Of a stretch of 64,000 nucleotides of DNA, positions 47,045 through 58,560 are shown piece after piece. Both the position numbers and the translations under genes were made by a program. The notes under the pieces are model-generated. The model did no database searches. It worked only from the letters and a program-made list of their open reading frames with translations, and had not been told where the DNA came from. Source of the DNA: Paraescarpia echinospica. Its lineage: Eukaryota > Annelida > Polychaeta > Sabellida > Siboglinidae. The number at the start of each line of letters is the position of its first letter. Positions within the stretch are counted from its first letter, which is position 1. The stretch is taken from assembly GCA_020002185.1 (NCBI GenBank), contig CM034537.1, positions 9,576,409-9,640,408 of the forward strand, read 5' to 3'.

Positions 47045-47515
47045 CTGTGGAACAACAACATAACTCTCTGGCAATATTCACCAGCAGTCTGTTTCTGGGG
47101 AACAACAACATAACTCTCTGGTAATATTCACCAGCAGTCTGTTTCTGTGGAACAACAACATAACTCTCTGGTAATATTCACCAGCAGTCTGTTTCTGGGG
47201 AACAACAATATAACTCTCTGGCAATGTCCACCAGCAGTCTGTTTCTGTGGAGCAACAACGTACCTCACCGGCATTGTCCACCAGCAGTCTGTTTCTGGGG
47301 AACAACAACATTCAACAACATAATTATCTGGCAATGTCCACTAGCAGTCTGTTTCTGTGGAACAACAACATACCTCTCTGGCAATGTCCACCAGCAGTCT
47401 GTTTCTGTGGAAAAACAACATTCATCAACATAACTATCTGGCAATGTGGAATGTCCACCAGCAGTCTGTTTTTTGTGGAACAACAACATTCAACAACATA
47501 ACTGAGAGCAGTTGC
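47045..47515 (-). repeat. 50-bp minisatellite copying a CTU2 3' splice site and exon start
   Basis: About nine units of 50 bp, some longer. The - strand unit is GTTGTTCCCCAGAAACAGAC followed by TGCTGGTGGACATTGCCAGA and GAGTTATGTT. The exon starts AAACAGACTGCTGGTGGACA TTGCTAGAGAA, so about 33 bases of each unit correspond to exon sequence encoding NRLLVDIARE, preceded by a CAG acceptor. Confidence 0.93.
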
Positions 47516-47518
47516 AGA

Positions 47519-48170
47519 GATGACACTGGATAAGATGACACTGGATGAGGTGGCACTGGATGATATGACATTGAATGAAATGACACAGGATGAGATGACA
47601 CTGGACGAGATGACATTGGATAAGATGACACTGTATGAGATGACACTGGATGCAATGATATTGGATGACATGACAGAGGATGAGATGACACTGGATGAGA
47701 TGACATTAGATGAAATGACTCTGAATGAGATGTCACTGAATTATATGACACTGAATGTGATGACATTGGACAAGGAGAAACTGGATGATATGACACTGGG
47801 TGAGGTGATACTGAATGAGATGATATTGGATGAGATGACACAGGATGAGATGACACTGAATGAGATGACCCTGGATGAGATGATTCTGAATAAAATGACC
47901 CAGAATGTGTTGACACAGAATGTGTTGACACAGAATGAGATGACACTGAATGAGATGACCCATAATGTGTTGACACAGAATGAGATGACACTGAATGAGA
48001 TAACATTGAATGAGTTGACACTGGATGATATGACACTGGATGAGATAACACTGAATAAGATAACATTGGATGAGATGACATTGAATGAGATGACACTGGA
48101 TGAGATGACACTGAATGAAATAACAATGAATGAGATGACATTGGATGTGGGGACACTGGATAAGTGGACA
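47519..48170. repeat. 15-bp minisatellite, about 43 copies
   Basis: The unit is GAGATGACACTGGAT with many substitutions (ATTGAAT, TTGGAC). Length is constant, so open frames cross it on both strands without meaning. It directly follows the exon-seeded array. Confidence 0.95.
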
Positions 48171-48179
48171 TTTCAAATA

Positions 48180-48429
48180 AGAGTAAAATGATTTGCATTT
48201 TGTGTTACTGGTACACTTACATACACTGTGTTTAAGGTAGCTGCACCGGCTATCATGTCAGTTGATTTCTTTATTTTTTTCTTCATAGAACATTAGTAGG
48301 TGTCAGTTTGAACATGTGTACTATTAAAAAAACCAAGGCACTATCACCATATGTCACCAATCAGTCCTTTAAAAACTAGTATTTTTAGTGTGTCTGTGGA
48401 AAGTCCCTTTTCAGATTCTTGGAAACTGA
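48180..48429. other. CTU2 intron sequence
   Basis: Nothing recognised. Confidence 0.4.
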
Positions 48430-49360
48430 CGATGTTTCCATAATGACGATCACGTGTGCGTCAGCCCAGTTCAAACATAAATTCATTCACCATGAATGCA
48501 GATCATAATAGTCTGGTTATTCTCATGCCACTATGCTGTTGTATTATAATTACCTAAATACATCACGCTGTCAAATCACCAAATACTGGCTATAGTTTTG
48601 TTTATTCTCCATAATGCCCGACCTCAGCCGCCATTTGCAATGACACATGACTGACCCCAGCAGGTGTCAATCAATCTTGTCTACCACAACAAGTTCAACA
48701 CATGGCCCTTCGTAACACAATATCATGAGACAACTTGGCAGGAAAACCTTGGGGGGAAATCTCAGTAATAGAAGTTTCAGTCAAATTGTGTTGAAATAAG
48801 CCACATGCCAATAAAAAAGTCACATTTCTAAGCAAAAAACAAGCATCTAGTGACACCCTTATAATTGTAACAACCACGAAGTATTACTTAATGTAACTTT
48901 TTATAAAAACTACAATACTTACAAAGCCATAACTTGGCATATGAACTCGACTTGTGTTTACCCAAAATTGTACGGGATGGTTTTATGTTTGGTGAAGGGG
49001 TCGTGCCAAAAATGCAGTACGGATTTTTGCTGTCTTTCAACATTGTAGCAAAATGTTTATGAAGCTGTATCAAAATTAATATGCATTTGTTTACAAAAAC
49101 CCCGTGTGAATGTCAATAACATGTTTGTACTTACCATACAAATTTTTCTTTTGGGGAGTTTCTCAAAATGAAATAAAATGCCATTTTAAGGTGATTTTTG
49201 ACATATTTTTTGTCTTTAAACACATTTAAATATCTCTAAACAAAAACAAAAATCAATTCTTTTGGTCTGGAGTATTGTTTAGTATCTGATGCAAACTCTG
49301 AGAAAACATGGTTAGCTTATCTTCAAAACTTATATTAGAAATTATTAATTCAAAAGAAGC
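48430..49360 (+). repeat. Dispersed direct repeat, partner of 38395-39330
   Basis: See the entry at 38395. The order of conserved blocks is the same, with a few insertions. It could be a non-autonomous transposon or a duplicated intron segment. Confidence 0.85.
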
Positions 49361-49509
49361 ATATAATAGCCGATGCATCCACCTTAAGTGTAACCATTAA
49401 AATACTTATTTTACTTGCATCTACATTATTAACTAATACACTTTTTGATGAGATTCTTTGGTACTGCAGGTATACAACATTGATATTGCTCCTTAAGCTG
49501 CATTCATGC

Positions 49510-49975
49510 AGACCTAAATAGAGCAAGAAGCTGCATTTATGCAGACCTGAATAGTGCCAGAAGTCGTGTGCATGGTGACATGAACAGAGCCAAGAGCTGT
49601 GTTCATGATGACCTGACTAGAGCCAGGAGCTATATTCATCCTAGCCTGAATAGAGCCAGCAGCTGTATTCATGCCGACTTGAATAGAGCCAGAAGCTGTG
49701 TTCATGCTGACCTGAACTGAACCAGAATCTGTGTTTATGCTGACTTGAATAGAGCCTGAAGCTGTGTTCATGCTGACCTGAACAGAACCAGAAGCTGTGT
49801 TCATGCTGACCTGAACAGAACCAGAATCTGTGTTTATGCTGACCTGAATAGAGCCAGAAGCTGTGTTCATGCTGACTTGAACAGAACCAAAATCTGTGTT
49901 TATGCTGACCTGAATAGAGCCAGAAGCTGTGTTCATGCTGACCTGACTAGAGCCATAAGCTATGTTCATGCTGAC
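49510..49975 (-). repeat. 30-bp minisatellite copying a CTU2 5' splice site
   Basis: About 15 units. On the - strand the unit is CTTCTGGCTCTATTCAGGTC followed by AGCATGAACACAG. The exon upstream ends CTTCTGGCTCTATTCAG and its intron begins GTCAGCATGAAC. Each unit thus contains about 17 exon bases, the AG/GT donor and the first intron bases. Units nearest the exon are closest to the true junction. Confidence 0.93.
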
Positions 49976-50196
49976 CTGAATAGAGCCAGAAGTCCTTCCT
50001 TGGCTGTGTGGGTTGAGGCTGCAGCCATGGCTGCCTTCAATCTCTGCTCCAGTTCGCCTGCTGATGGTTCACTACAGGAGGCACAAGGTGTCATCTCCTG
50101 GTCTGTGTTTGTAACTTGCATGTGAGCCAAATTTGTTGAGACGTCAGTGAGCTCTGACTCGGAAACATCTTCCACATTGTGATGACATGCAAACAC
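49976..50196 (-). CDS. CTU2: CTU2 exon (central variable region)
   Basis: 221 nt; acceptor TTTGTTTAAG and donor ATTCAG/GTCAGC. It begins VFACHHNVEDVSESELTDV and ends STHTAKEGLLALF plus two bases, matching human LTAKEELLQTL before the MARAHGYSK region. The middle (QMTPCASC...SAGELEQRL) corresponds to the poorly conserved insert of CTU2. It enters in phase 0 and leaves in phase 2. Confidence 0.88.
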
Positions 50197-51546
50197 CTTA
50201 AACAAAAACACTGTACACCCATCCAATCTTATCACTGTGTATATAATTATAAGACTTGGTGCACTATTTAAACAATTCTAATTTCTACTTGTTACAAAGC
50301 AGACTACAGAATTAATATAAACATAACAAATATGTATGGCCTAAAATAAAACAGTAACATAGTTTGGAAAGAAAGTTTGGGTGAGCCATTGTTGCTAACT
50401 TTCATCTCTGTGTATATATATATATATATATATACGTGTATATAATAATAAACTTCCATATTTGTAAACAGTATATATCATAACTTATAACTAGCCGAAC
50501 TGCAATGATAATTAGTGTTGTAAATGTTAGCATGTGAACTCATTTGATATACCGTATTATCGCCTACAAGTGCGCACTGCCTAATAGACGCACATCTCCC
50601 CATTTACAGAAGTGAAATCACCCACGAATGCTGAATTTCAATAATGAACGTGCACTCCGAAAATGCAAAATACAGTAATAATACCATGGCACCACCTTGC
50701 GGATATTGTCTAGATAACAATTCATTGTACTTTTTTCCATAAGGTGGCAGCACATTTATAACTTGCGCGACTTCGTTTTATTTGCGAAGTCGTGCATGTT
50801 GTCATGATCATGTAAACCTTCATAAAACTGCAGACGAAGGGTTGAAATAATTTGATATTCACAATCGCATAGCCGTCTGTAGTCATAAAGAAGGGCTTAA
50901 ACAACGAAGCATGCTTCGATGTCTGACTTGATGTCTTCGAGATTTGCTTCCTTCGCAATCACAGTTGCCGTGTTGGCACTGCCCCGTTTGCATCGCTGGC
51001 AAAGCACGCGGTTTTGGATTATTTGAGCACCGATTCTGCACAGACGGAAGTTATCTTGCAACGCCCAATGTTGTCTTCTGGCTAGCAGATTGCCAGTTCA
51101 GTGCAAGTGTTGCTGTCAGTAGCGAGTGGCTGTCGAGTATCGTCTTCTGTCGACCGAACGCTAGATGTTTTGGTGGATGTTTTGATTCTGTCTTTACTAC
51201 GTGTTGCCTATCTTAGAGTTGCACACGCGTGACACGTATGCAGGTTAAGGTTTTCCTCTTAGACGGCTTGAACCTCGAGTGCCAAACTATCAGGGATTAT
51301 TCAACGACCCCTACAAAAGGACATGCCCCCTATGTCTTTTCAAAACCTGTGTAACACATGCCGTGTATTTACAACTTAGCTCATACACAAAAGCAACTGG
51401 TGCCTGAATTTTGAGCTCATATTTTTAATGTGTTAACTCATTTGTAGTCCTGAAACTGAAAAATTCACATTCACTCATCCATTATTAAAAAGTATCACCT
51501 AATTGTGTTGTTATCAATTGCGATCAATGTATTAGAGGAGAATTAC
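50197..51546. other. CTU2 intron, with an unidentified repeat-like segment
   Basis: A TA microsatellite is at 50416-50437. The stretch from about 50550 (CCGTATTATCGCCTACAAG, CGCACTGCCTAATAGACGCA) to 51240 has higher GC and looks like a DNA-transposon relic with open frames on both strands, but no transposase domain was recognised. Confidence 0.4.
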
Positions 51547-51656
51547 CTGGTGTAGCTTGTAGACGTGATAAGGCAGGCCTGTCTCCCTCATCTGTGATAT
51601 AACTCTCTCTCTTGTTTCCTCCCTCTCAGAACCATTCAGTCCAACCACTGAACACT
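51547..51656 (-). CDS. CTU2: CTU2 exon (ETRERVISQMRETGLPYHV block)
   Basis: 110 nt; acceptor GATCCTACAG and donor CACCAG/GTAATT. After two bases of a split codon it reads CSVVGLNGSEREETRERVI then SQMRETGLPYHVYKLHQ. Human CTU2 has GAACGQSLEERSKTL and LQATGFPWHVVALEEVF at this point, just after the P-loop-like domain core. It leaves in phase 0. Upstream exons with the PP-loop (SGGxSS) and N-terminal CxxC were not found between here and 64000. Confidence 0.85.
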
Positions 51657-53090
51657 CTGTAGGATCACAAATGACATCCACCATTCAGTCCAACCACTGA
51701 ACACTCTGTATGATCACAAACGACATCTATCATTCAGTCCAACCACTGAACATTCTGTAGGATCACAAACGACATCCACCATTCAGTCCAACCACTGAAC
51801 ACTCTGTAGGATCACAAATGACATCCACCATTCAGTCCAACCACTGAACACTCTGTAGGATCACAAATGACATCCACCATTCAGTCCAACCACTGAACAC
51901 TCTGTAGGATCACACACAATATTCACCATTCAGTCCAACCACTGAACACTGTAGGATCACACACAACATTCACCATTCAGTCCAACCACTGAACATTCAG
52001 CAGGATCACAAACGACATCCACCATTCAGTCCAACCACTGAACATTCAGTAGGATCACAAACGACATCCACCATTCAGTCCAACCACTGAACACTGTAGG
52101 ATCACAAACAACATCCACCATTCAGTCCAACCACTGAACAATCTGTAGGATCACACACAACATTCACCATTCAGTCCAACCACTGAACACTCTGTAGGAT
52201 CACAAATGACATCCACCATTCAGTCCAACCACTGAACACTCTGTAGGATCACAAATGACATCCACCATTCAGTCCAACCACTGAACACTCTGTAGGATCA
52301 CAAATGACATCCACCATTCAGTCCAACCACTGAACACTCTGTAGGATCACACACAATATTCACCATTCAGTCCAACCACTGAACATTCAGCAGGATCACA
52401 AACGACATCCACCATTCAGTCCAACCACTGAACATTCAGTAGGATCACAAACGACATCCACCATTCAGTCCAACCACTGAACACTGTAGGATCACAAACG
52501 ACATCCACCATTCAGTCCAACCACTGAACAATCTGTAGGATCACACACAACATTCACCATTCAGTCCAACCACTGAACACTCTGTAGGATCACAAATGAC
52601 ATCCACCATTCAGTCCAACCACTGAACACTCTGTAGGATCACAAATGACATCCACCATTCAGTCCAACCACTGAACACTCTGTAGGATCACAAATGACAT
52701 CCACCATTCAGTCCAACCACTGAACACTCTGTAGGATCACACACAATATTCACCATTCAGTCCAACCACTGAACACTGTAGGATCACACACAACATTCAC
52801 CATTCAGTCCAACCACTGAACATTCAGCAGGATCACAAACGACATCCACCATTCAGTCCAACCACTGAACATTCAGCAGGATCACAAACGACATCCACCA
52901 TTCAGTCCAACCACTGAACATTCAGTAGGATCACAAACGACATCCACCATTCAGTCCAACCACTGAACACTGTAGGATCAAAAACGACATCCACCATTCA
53001 GTCCAACCACTGAACAATCTGTAGGATCACACACAACATTCACCATTCAGTCCAACCGGCAACCACTGAACACTCTGTAGGATCACACAA
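51657..53090 (-). repeat. 48-bp minisatellite copying a CTU2 3' splice site and exon start
   Basis: About 29 units. The - strand unit is GGATCCTACAG-type intron end followed by AGTGTTCAGTGGTTGGACTG and AATGG. The exon at 51547-51656 starts with the same 25 bases before diverging (TTCTGAG in the exon, TGGATGTC in the array). Variants TGCTGAATG and TACAGTG occur in blocks, and a block of about 410 bases (from about 51900) recurs at about 52325, so higher-order duplication took place. Confidence 0.95.
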
Positions 53091-53094
53091 ACAA

Positions 53095-55059
53095 TTCCGT
53101 CCAAACATGAAGTGATAGAACCATCCATAAGCGGTGCAAATATCACCTAGGAGTGTATATACAGGTGTATATGGGCACAAGTTTTTTTTGCAAACTGCAA
53201 AAAGTGTCTTCAGACTATGATCTGCTCTAGACACCACAAAATTAATGTACAGCCATAATTTTAAGCGCTGGTGAAAAACAGACCAATTATCCATAAGTAG
53301 CCTACTCAATCTACTTCAACGATCCAATACTTTTAGAGATAGAGCATGTCAAAAATTAGGAGTACCCCAAAACGTGTCTTTTGCGATTTTCCACTTCGTA
53401 CACCACTGATTTTAACTGTTATTTACCACATTAGAACCTTTCTTTTGCATCGGTGTTTCAGAATATACAGGAAATTGTGACATGTTTACATTCAATGCAT
53501 GAAAAAGTTGGAACTATTGTTTTGAGGGACCAATTTATGTTGTCCACAGATTAGCTGTTTATTACAACATCCAATATAAAATTAGAAGGACATAATGTTC
53601 CTATGATACACGGGATGGTTATATCTATGTAAGAACAAATACTTTCTATACTACTTCCAACCAAAACATGATCAGACATGTTTGAAATCACAGAAATGGT
53701 GCGGCCCTTTTAAGAAATGTTCAAACAACTCCCTGGACCATAACTGAAGGTTCCTTTGATACCCCACCTGGGCGAACTTGGGCCACTGGTGCAGTGGTTG
53801 TCATGTTTGTGTCTAATGTGCACTATAATCATCAAAGCTAATTCTTAAGTCAGATAACAAGCTAGTGGCAATCACCTACACAAATTTAATTGTGATTTTG
53901 TAAATTAAATTAATCTTGTCCAGTAAAGTTAATTCAGTAAACTATTTTGTGATTTTCTAGAAAGCTAATTAATTTAGTTAACATAATTGTTAATTGAACA
54001 AAAAAAAACTAACCCCTGCCTGCTAAGTGCCCATGCATGCACGCGTCGATATACGTGGGCTGTAGAAATAGCCTACGGCCCTATGCCCTTATTTCTAGAG
54101 CAGCTGTAGAAATAAGTCTCTTCTCAATTTCCCCATCAAGACGGACAAAAACATGTAGGATATAATTCAGTAGCTTTGCGTTTACATGAAACAATTACTC
54201 TACCCACATATATACTGTGAAAATATCAAGAAGAAACAACAAAACCACAGGGTTCTTTTCAGAGCCGACCAACACACTGCAAAATATGAGACATGTAGAG
54301 AGTTTATTCATAAGCATAAATTGTCCAATCATTCATCATACATATTATACAAAGGCTTTATTGATCATTAACACTATGTCAATATTATAATAAAGTATTT
54401 TATATAGCAGCTATTTTGTACTAAGCCACATAATTAATTCTTTAACATTGTTAACAAATAAAATATTGATAGGAATAATCCATATTAAATTCAATAAAAT
54501 TATAATTATTATATGGTTTCACGATTAGCTAACAATAATTACAAAGAACATATTTCTGAAAGGGGGCATCTGTGATCTAATGCCCACCTAAATACACCAT
54601 TTTAGGATTATGATCAGGATGAAATCCATTAAAATAGTTATCAAGACCTATATAATCTTTCATACTGCTGACATTATTGATATTAAAAACTGTTAAAACT
54701 GTTGAACCAAACACAACTATTCACTACAATTTTTTAAATAAAATTCACCTGTCACTGTATATAATAAAGCAAGCAATTATTTTCAGGAAGAAATATTTTT
54801 TGGCAAAATAAAATGTTTGTAAAACAGAGTCAACATTAAATCAAGGTAACCTTGTTTAATTAAATTTTGCATATTTTACTGACTTTGTTAGGCAATATAT
54901 TATTGAAATATAAGTACCGGTATGGTCTATCCCAGGGGTTTACGGGACGCAAGATCCTGCATCCTATACGCATAGAAACAGTACCCAGACTCATACAAAA
55001 TAATCGTTGCATCCCACGGGACGCATGCGTATCAATGACATATAACACAAATATTCTTG
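53095..55059. other. AT-rich sequence, no gene recognised
   Basis: Searched on the - strand for N-terminal CTU2 exons without success. It contains only short open frames. Confidence 0.45.
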
Positions 55060-55700
55060 CTTCACACTCTCGCTTTCAGCTACAGCCGCCAGACACCTCC
55101 TTGGAGTGAAAAGGGAGCCGAGTGCGTAAGTCTCCCCTGCTGCTACATAATCTCTCCATAGACAAGACTTTAGCACAACCTCCTTGTGGTACACTGCGGA
55201 TACTGGGCACATTGCGGCCCCAGGCTAATGTGCTAGGGATCTCGGAGCAGATTGGAGCTCCAGAGGTGAGGTGTGCATGGCCCAACATTGCACTATTCCA
55301 ATCCCCATCTATGGGAAAATAGTACAGGGCAGATCACGATCTTTGCCTTGGTAGGCCAGCGATCTAAGGGAGTAAACCCTAACAGAAAATCTGGAGTGGA
55401 GCCCATAGGCAGCTTGATGTCAACCCTGCCATCTTCCCGGCAGCTCCTGCAGCTGAGCTCGTGTCAGATGTATTGCTTTGCATTCCTTTGGCCCACACCA
55501 GTGAGTCAGATAGGGGGACCCTGACGATTGGGCAACCCAGGATCTCCATACACATTGCCCAGACTTGCACCACCCTGGAGAGGACACTCCAGGGTCGCTG
55601 ATCAGCGGGGCACATATGCATGAGCAGGGCGTAAACCTTTCTGCGATGGCCTAGCAGCATGGCAAGGTCATAATTACGTTAGTCGGTATGCATGAGGATT
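55060..55700 (-). other. Unidentified GC-richer segment with open frames
   Basis: About 640 bases of clearly higher GC than the surroundings. The - strand reads HRRKVYALLMHMCPADQRP, WSVLSRVVQVWAMCMEI and LGCPIVRVPLSDSLVW for 93 codons before a stop. I do not recognise it. Composition and isolation suggest a transposon fragment or an exon of an unknown gene. Confidence 0.35.
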
Positions 55701-55804
55701 AACTGGGCTCTGTTTTCAGGAAATACCAGCCCAGCTGCAACGCATCTCTACGACCAAGAATCACTAGCTGAAACACCTTAGTCAGTGGTTGCAACTCGAG
55801 AAAA

Positions 55805-55823
55805 ATGGCGGCTGATAGTTTGG
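55805..55823 (+). CDS. Possible first coding exon of an unknown + strand gene
   Basis: GAGAAAAATGGCGGCTGATA is an excellent animal start context. Reading gives MAADSL, and a donor-like G/GTGAGA begins at 55824. If not spliced there, the frame runs MAADSLGENLDSDEKARNLQ and stops at TGA, just before another AG/GTAATT. No downstream exon was found in the window, so this is a candidate only. Confidence 0.25.
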
Positions 55824-55899
55824 GTGAGAATCTCGACTCAGACGAAAAGGCTAGAAATCTACAATGATAGGTAATTGTGTATATTTATGGGTCTTGATA

Positions 55900-56830
55900 C
55901 TTGCAAAAGTTCAATACTGCATTGCTGAGGTAAATACAAGTTTTCAATTTCATTATAATTTTTTTTAATATCGAGTGTCAATCCAGCACTAAATCAACAC
56001 TATATATACCAAAGTAATGTGCCATTAGTAAAATGTTTGATACTGATAGTTCATAAAATCTTAATGAGGTATCGAACAGCAATATATGAACAATCGATAT
56101 ATCGATCTTTGAAAGTTCAACACCGATTCTTTGTGCTGTCGCAATACTTTGATATATCAAATTTTAAAACAGCACAAACATTTACTTACAATATGTCAAA
56201 GTATTGTAATACTTGTGAAAGTTCAATTCCGATACTTTGTGGTGTCATGATACTCCAATATTATGAATCCGATATATTGTATTTCGAACCAGCACCAGAT
56301 TGACACTTGATATATCAAAGAATCGCAATTTGTATGAAAACTCTATACTGACATTTTGTCTACAGTGGCACAATACTTTGATATTGAACCAGCACTAGAT
56401 CAATGGTTGATGTATCAGAGTATCGCAACAGCTGTGAAAGTTCTATACCGATATTTCATCTCGATAGTATCATGATACTTTGAAATGTATTTAATATTGA
56501 ACAAGCGGATACTTTGACACTCACCATTATTGAATGATTATTAGTTTTTTTGATAACACCAATGCTTTAAAGCACAAATGAGACAAGTGAAGATTATACA
56601 GCAACTCCCCACCATTTTTTGTATTAATTCAATATAAAAATGTACCCTGTACAATAGTGTACATTAGAGTTGGTTCAATAATCAATATATCAAAGTAGGC
56701 TTCGATCAAAGTATCATGATACATGTGAAAGCTAGATACTGATACTTTGTAGTATCACGATACTTCGATATAATATTGAGTATGAAACTCAATATATCAA
56801 AGTAGAGGGATAGTTCTGAAAGTCCTATAC
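55900..56830. repeat. Degenerate AT-rich repeat with palindromic units
   Basis: Several diverged units of about 100-120 bp with words such as GATACTTTG, TATATCAAAGTAT and GAACCAGCACTAGATCA. Many are self-complementary (ATCAAAGTATCATGATAC). No coding content. Confidence 0.7.
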
Positions 56831-57100
56831 TATATGGCTGAGGTAAATAATTTTTGTTTTCATTATAATTTTTTTTTTTAATTCCTATATTACTACTTTA
56901 TTGTAATAAATTTTTGCATTTTCTAATATAATTGCTGTTACAATGGCATTATTATTATGTAATAAAATATTTAATTATGCTGTTGTGATAATTACCATTA
57001 ATAATGCCAATTAATTACAACACTGCTAATTAATTATTACTGAACATTCTTCAGGATAGTTCTTTTTTAAATCAAAAACTTTCATTTTGCATATCCAAAA
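56831..57100. other. AT-rich spacer
   Basis: Very AT-rich, nothing recognised. Confidence 0.4.
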
Positions 57101-57111
57101 CGATTTTACCT

Positions 57112-57185
57112 GGTAAAGGCTTTCGTCAAACGTATCATGTTGACTTCATCAGTACCGATGACACTGAATGATGTCATCGTACATG
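57112..57185 (-). ncRNA. Hammerhead-ribozyme-like core beside the Penelope-like element
   Basis: On the - strand CTGATGA (57146-57152) and GAAA (57121-57124) flank a hairpin, GTCAA...TTGAC (57140-57144 with 57125-57129), in the place of stem II. Upstream, CGATGACA/TGTCATCG (57172-57179 with 57156-57163) forms a perfect 8-bp stem in the place of stem I, preceded by GTA as a possible cleavage triplet. The pairs needed next to GAAA for stem III do not match in register. Penelope-like elements are known to carry hammerhead motifs with weak stem III; this one is opposite in strand to the adjoining ORF. Confidence 0.4.
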
Positions 57186-58560
57186 TGACCTAATCAGACA
57201 GGAAAGAACTGCTCTAAAAGAGCTACAGAAGGAGAAGTCCATCACCATACTCCCTGTGGACAAGGGAAAGGCCAAAGTCATCATGGAAACGAAAGAATAC
57301 CAGAAGAAAATTAAAGAAATACTAAGTGACCAAGCAACATATGAGAAGTGAATGAAGGATCCGACCAGGAAGTACAAGGCAGAACTCATTAGAATGGTAA
57401 ATTCCGTGGAGAAGGAGGGGAAGATCACAAAAAATCAGTACTGGTACTTGTATCCCAAACTAGAAAAACGTACAACGGATTTATGGATCACCAAAAACCC
57501 ACAAGGAGGGTGTGCCACTCAGACCAACTGTTGACTACACACAGACAATAGCACACAAAGTGTCCAGGGAATTGGCCATCATACTATAACCACTTGTTAG
57601 AAAAACAGAAAATTCAAAAAAATTGGTGAAAGAGATGACAAAGCTGAGGGTGGAAGGAGAATCATTTGTGTCATATGATGTTGTGTCGCTGTTCACGAAG
57701 ACTCCAATCAAAGAAGCATGCAAAATCATCAGAAAAAGCCTAGAGAATGACAAGACACTAAAGAAGAGAACCAACCTAAACGTAGACAACATCATGGAGT
57801 TGTTGACATTTGTCTTGGGGACTACGTACTTTAGATTTGGAGGATAAATTTACCAACAGAAGTTTGGGGTAGCTTTGGGCAGTCCAGTATCTCCCATTGT
57901 GGTGAACTTGTACATGGTGGACTTGGATCAGAAAATCATAGCCACATCACCAGACGATTGCCAACCAAGAAACTGGAAGAAATATGTGGACGACGTAATT
58001 TGCCTGGTACACACAGGAAAGGCAAAGAAATTACAACACATGAACACTGTAGACCTCACGGGTAGCATCATTTTCATGAGAGAAGATGAAGAGAACACCA
58101 GCATGCCCTTCTTGGATGCAAAGTTCACCAGAATGGAAGATGGCAGTGTGAAGACCACAGTGTAGAGGAAGAAGATGCAAACTGACCAATACCTGAACTT
58201 TGCATCCCACCACCCCAAACATCAGAAGTTAGGAGTTGTCAGAATCCTTATGAATAGGTGTGAGACGACAACATCAGAGGAGGGAGACAAGGAAGAGATG
58301 GAACATTTGAGACGAGCTCTAAGAGTATCTGCCTATCCGTCCTGGGTCTTGAAAAAGGTGATGGATAGCACACAAAAATCAAAGGACAGTAACTACAGGA
58401 GGCAAGTAGTCATCCCGTATGTGGAGGGGGTCTCAGAGAGAGTACATTGAGTACTGAAGAAGTATGGAATAGCAACAGCCATGCGTCCCCACACCACCCT
58501 CAGGCGCCTGATGGTACATCCCAAGGACAAAGTGGAGCCAGAAGAACAGGGCGAACTTAT
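57186..58560 (+). mobile_element. Penelope-like element RT, broken
   Basis: In order on the + strand: KSITILPVDKGKAKVIM, KITKNQYWYLYPKLEK, then SFVSYDVVSLFTKTPI (RT motif with DVVSLFT), ALGSPVSPIVVNLYM, WKKYVDDVICL (catalytic YVDD), MPFLDAKFTRMEDGSV, TDQYLNFASHHPKHQKLGVV and VLKKYGIATAMRPHTTLRRL. This is the Penelope RT layout. At least five stops interrupt it (near 57351, 57532, 57845, 58163 and 58448). The C-terminal GIY-YIG endonuclease is absent because the element is cut at about 58560 by a CR1-type fragment. Confidence 0.9.

Noticed and set aside
47434..48198. Open frames of 254 and 223 codons with DEMTL or SSHPV repeats
   Set aside because: Same effect of a 15-bp minisatellite on both strands.
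50550..51240. DNA transposon with terminal repeats near CCGTATTATCGCC
   Set aside because: The composition suggests it, but I could not find inverted ends or a transposase motif.
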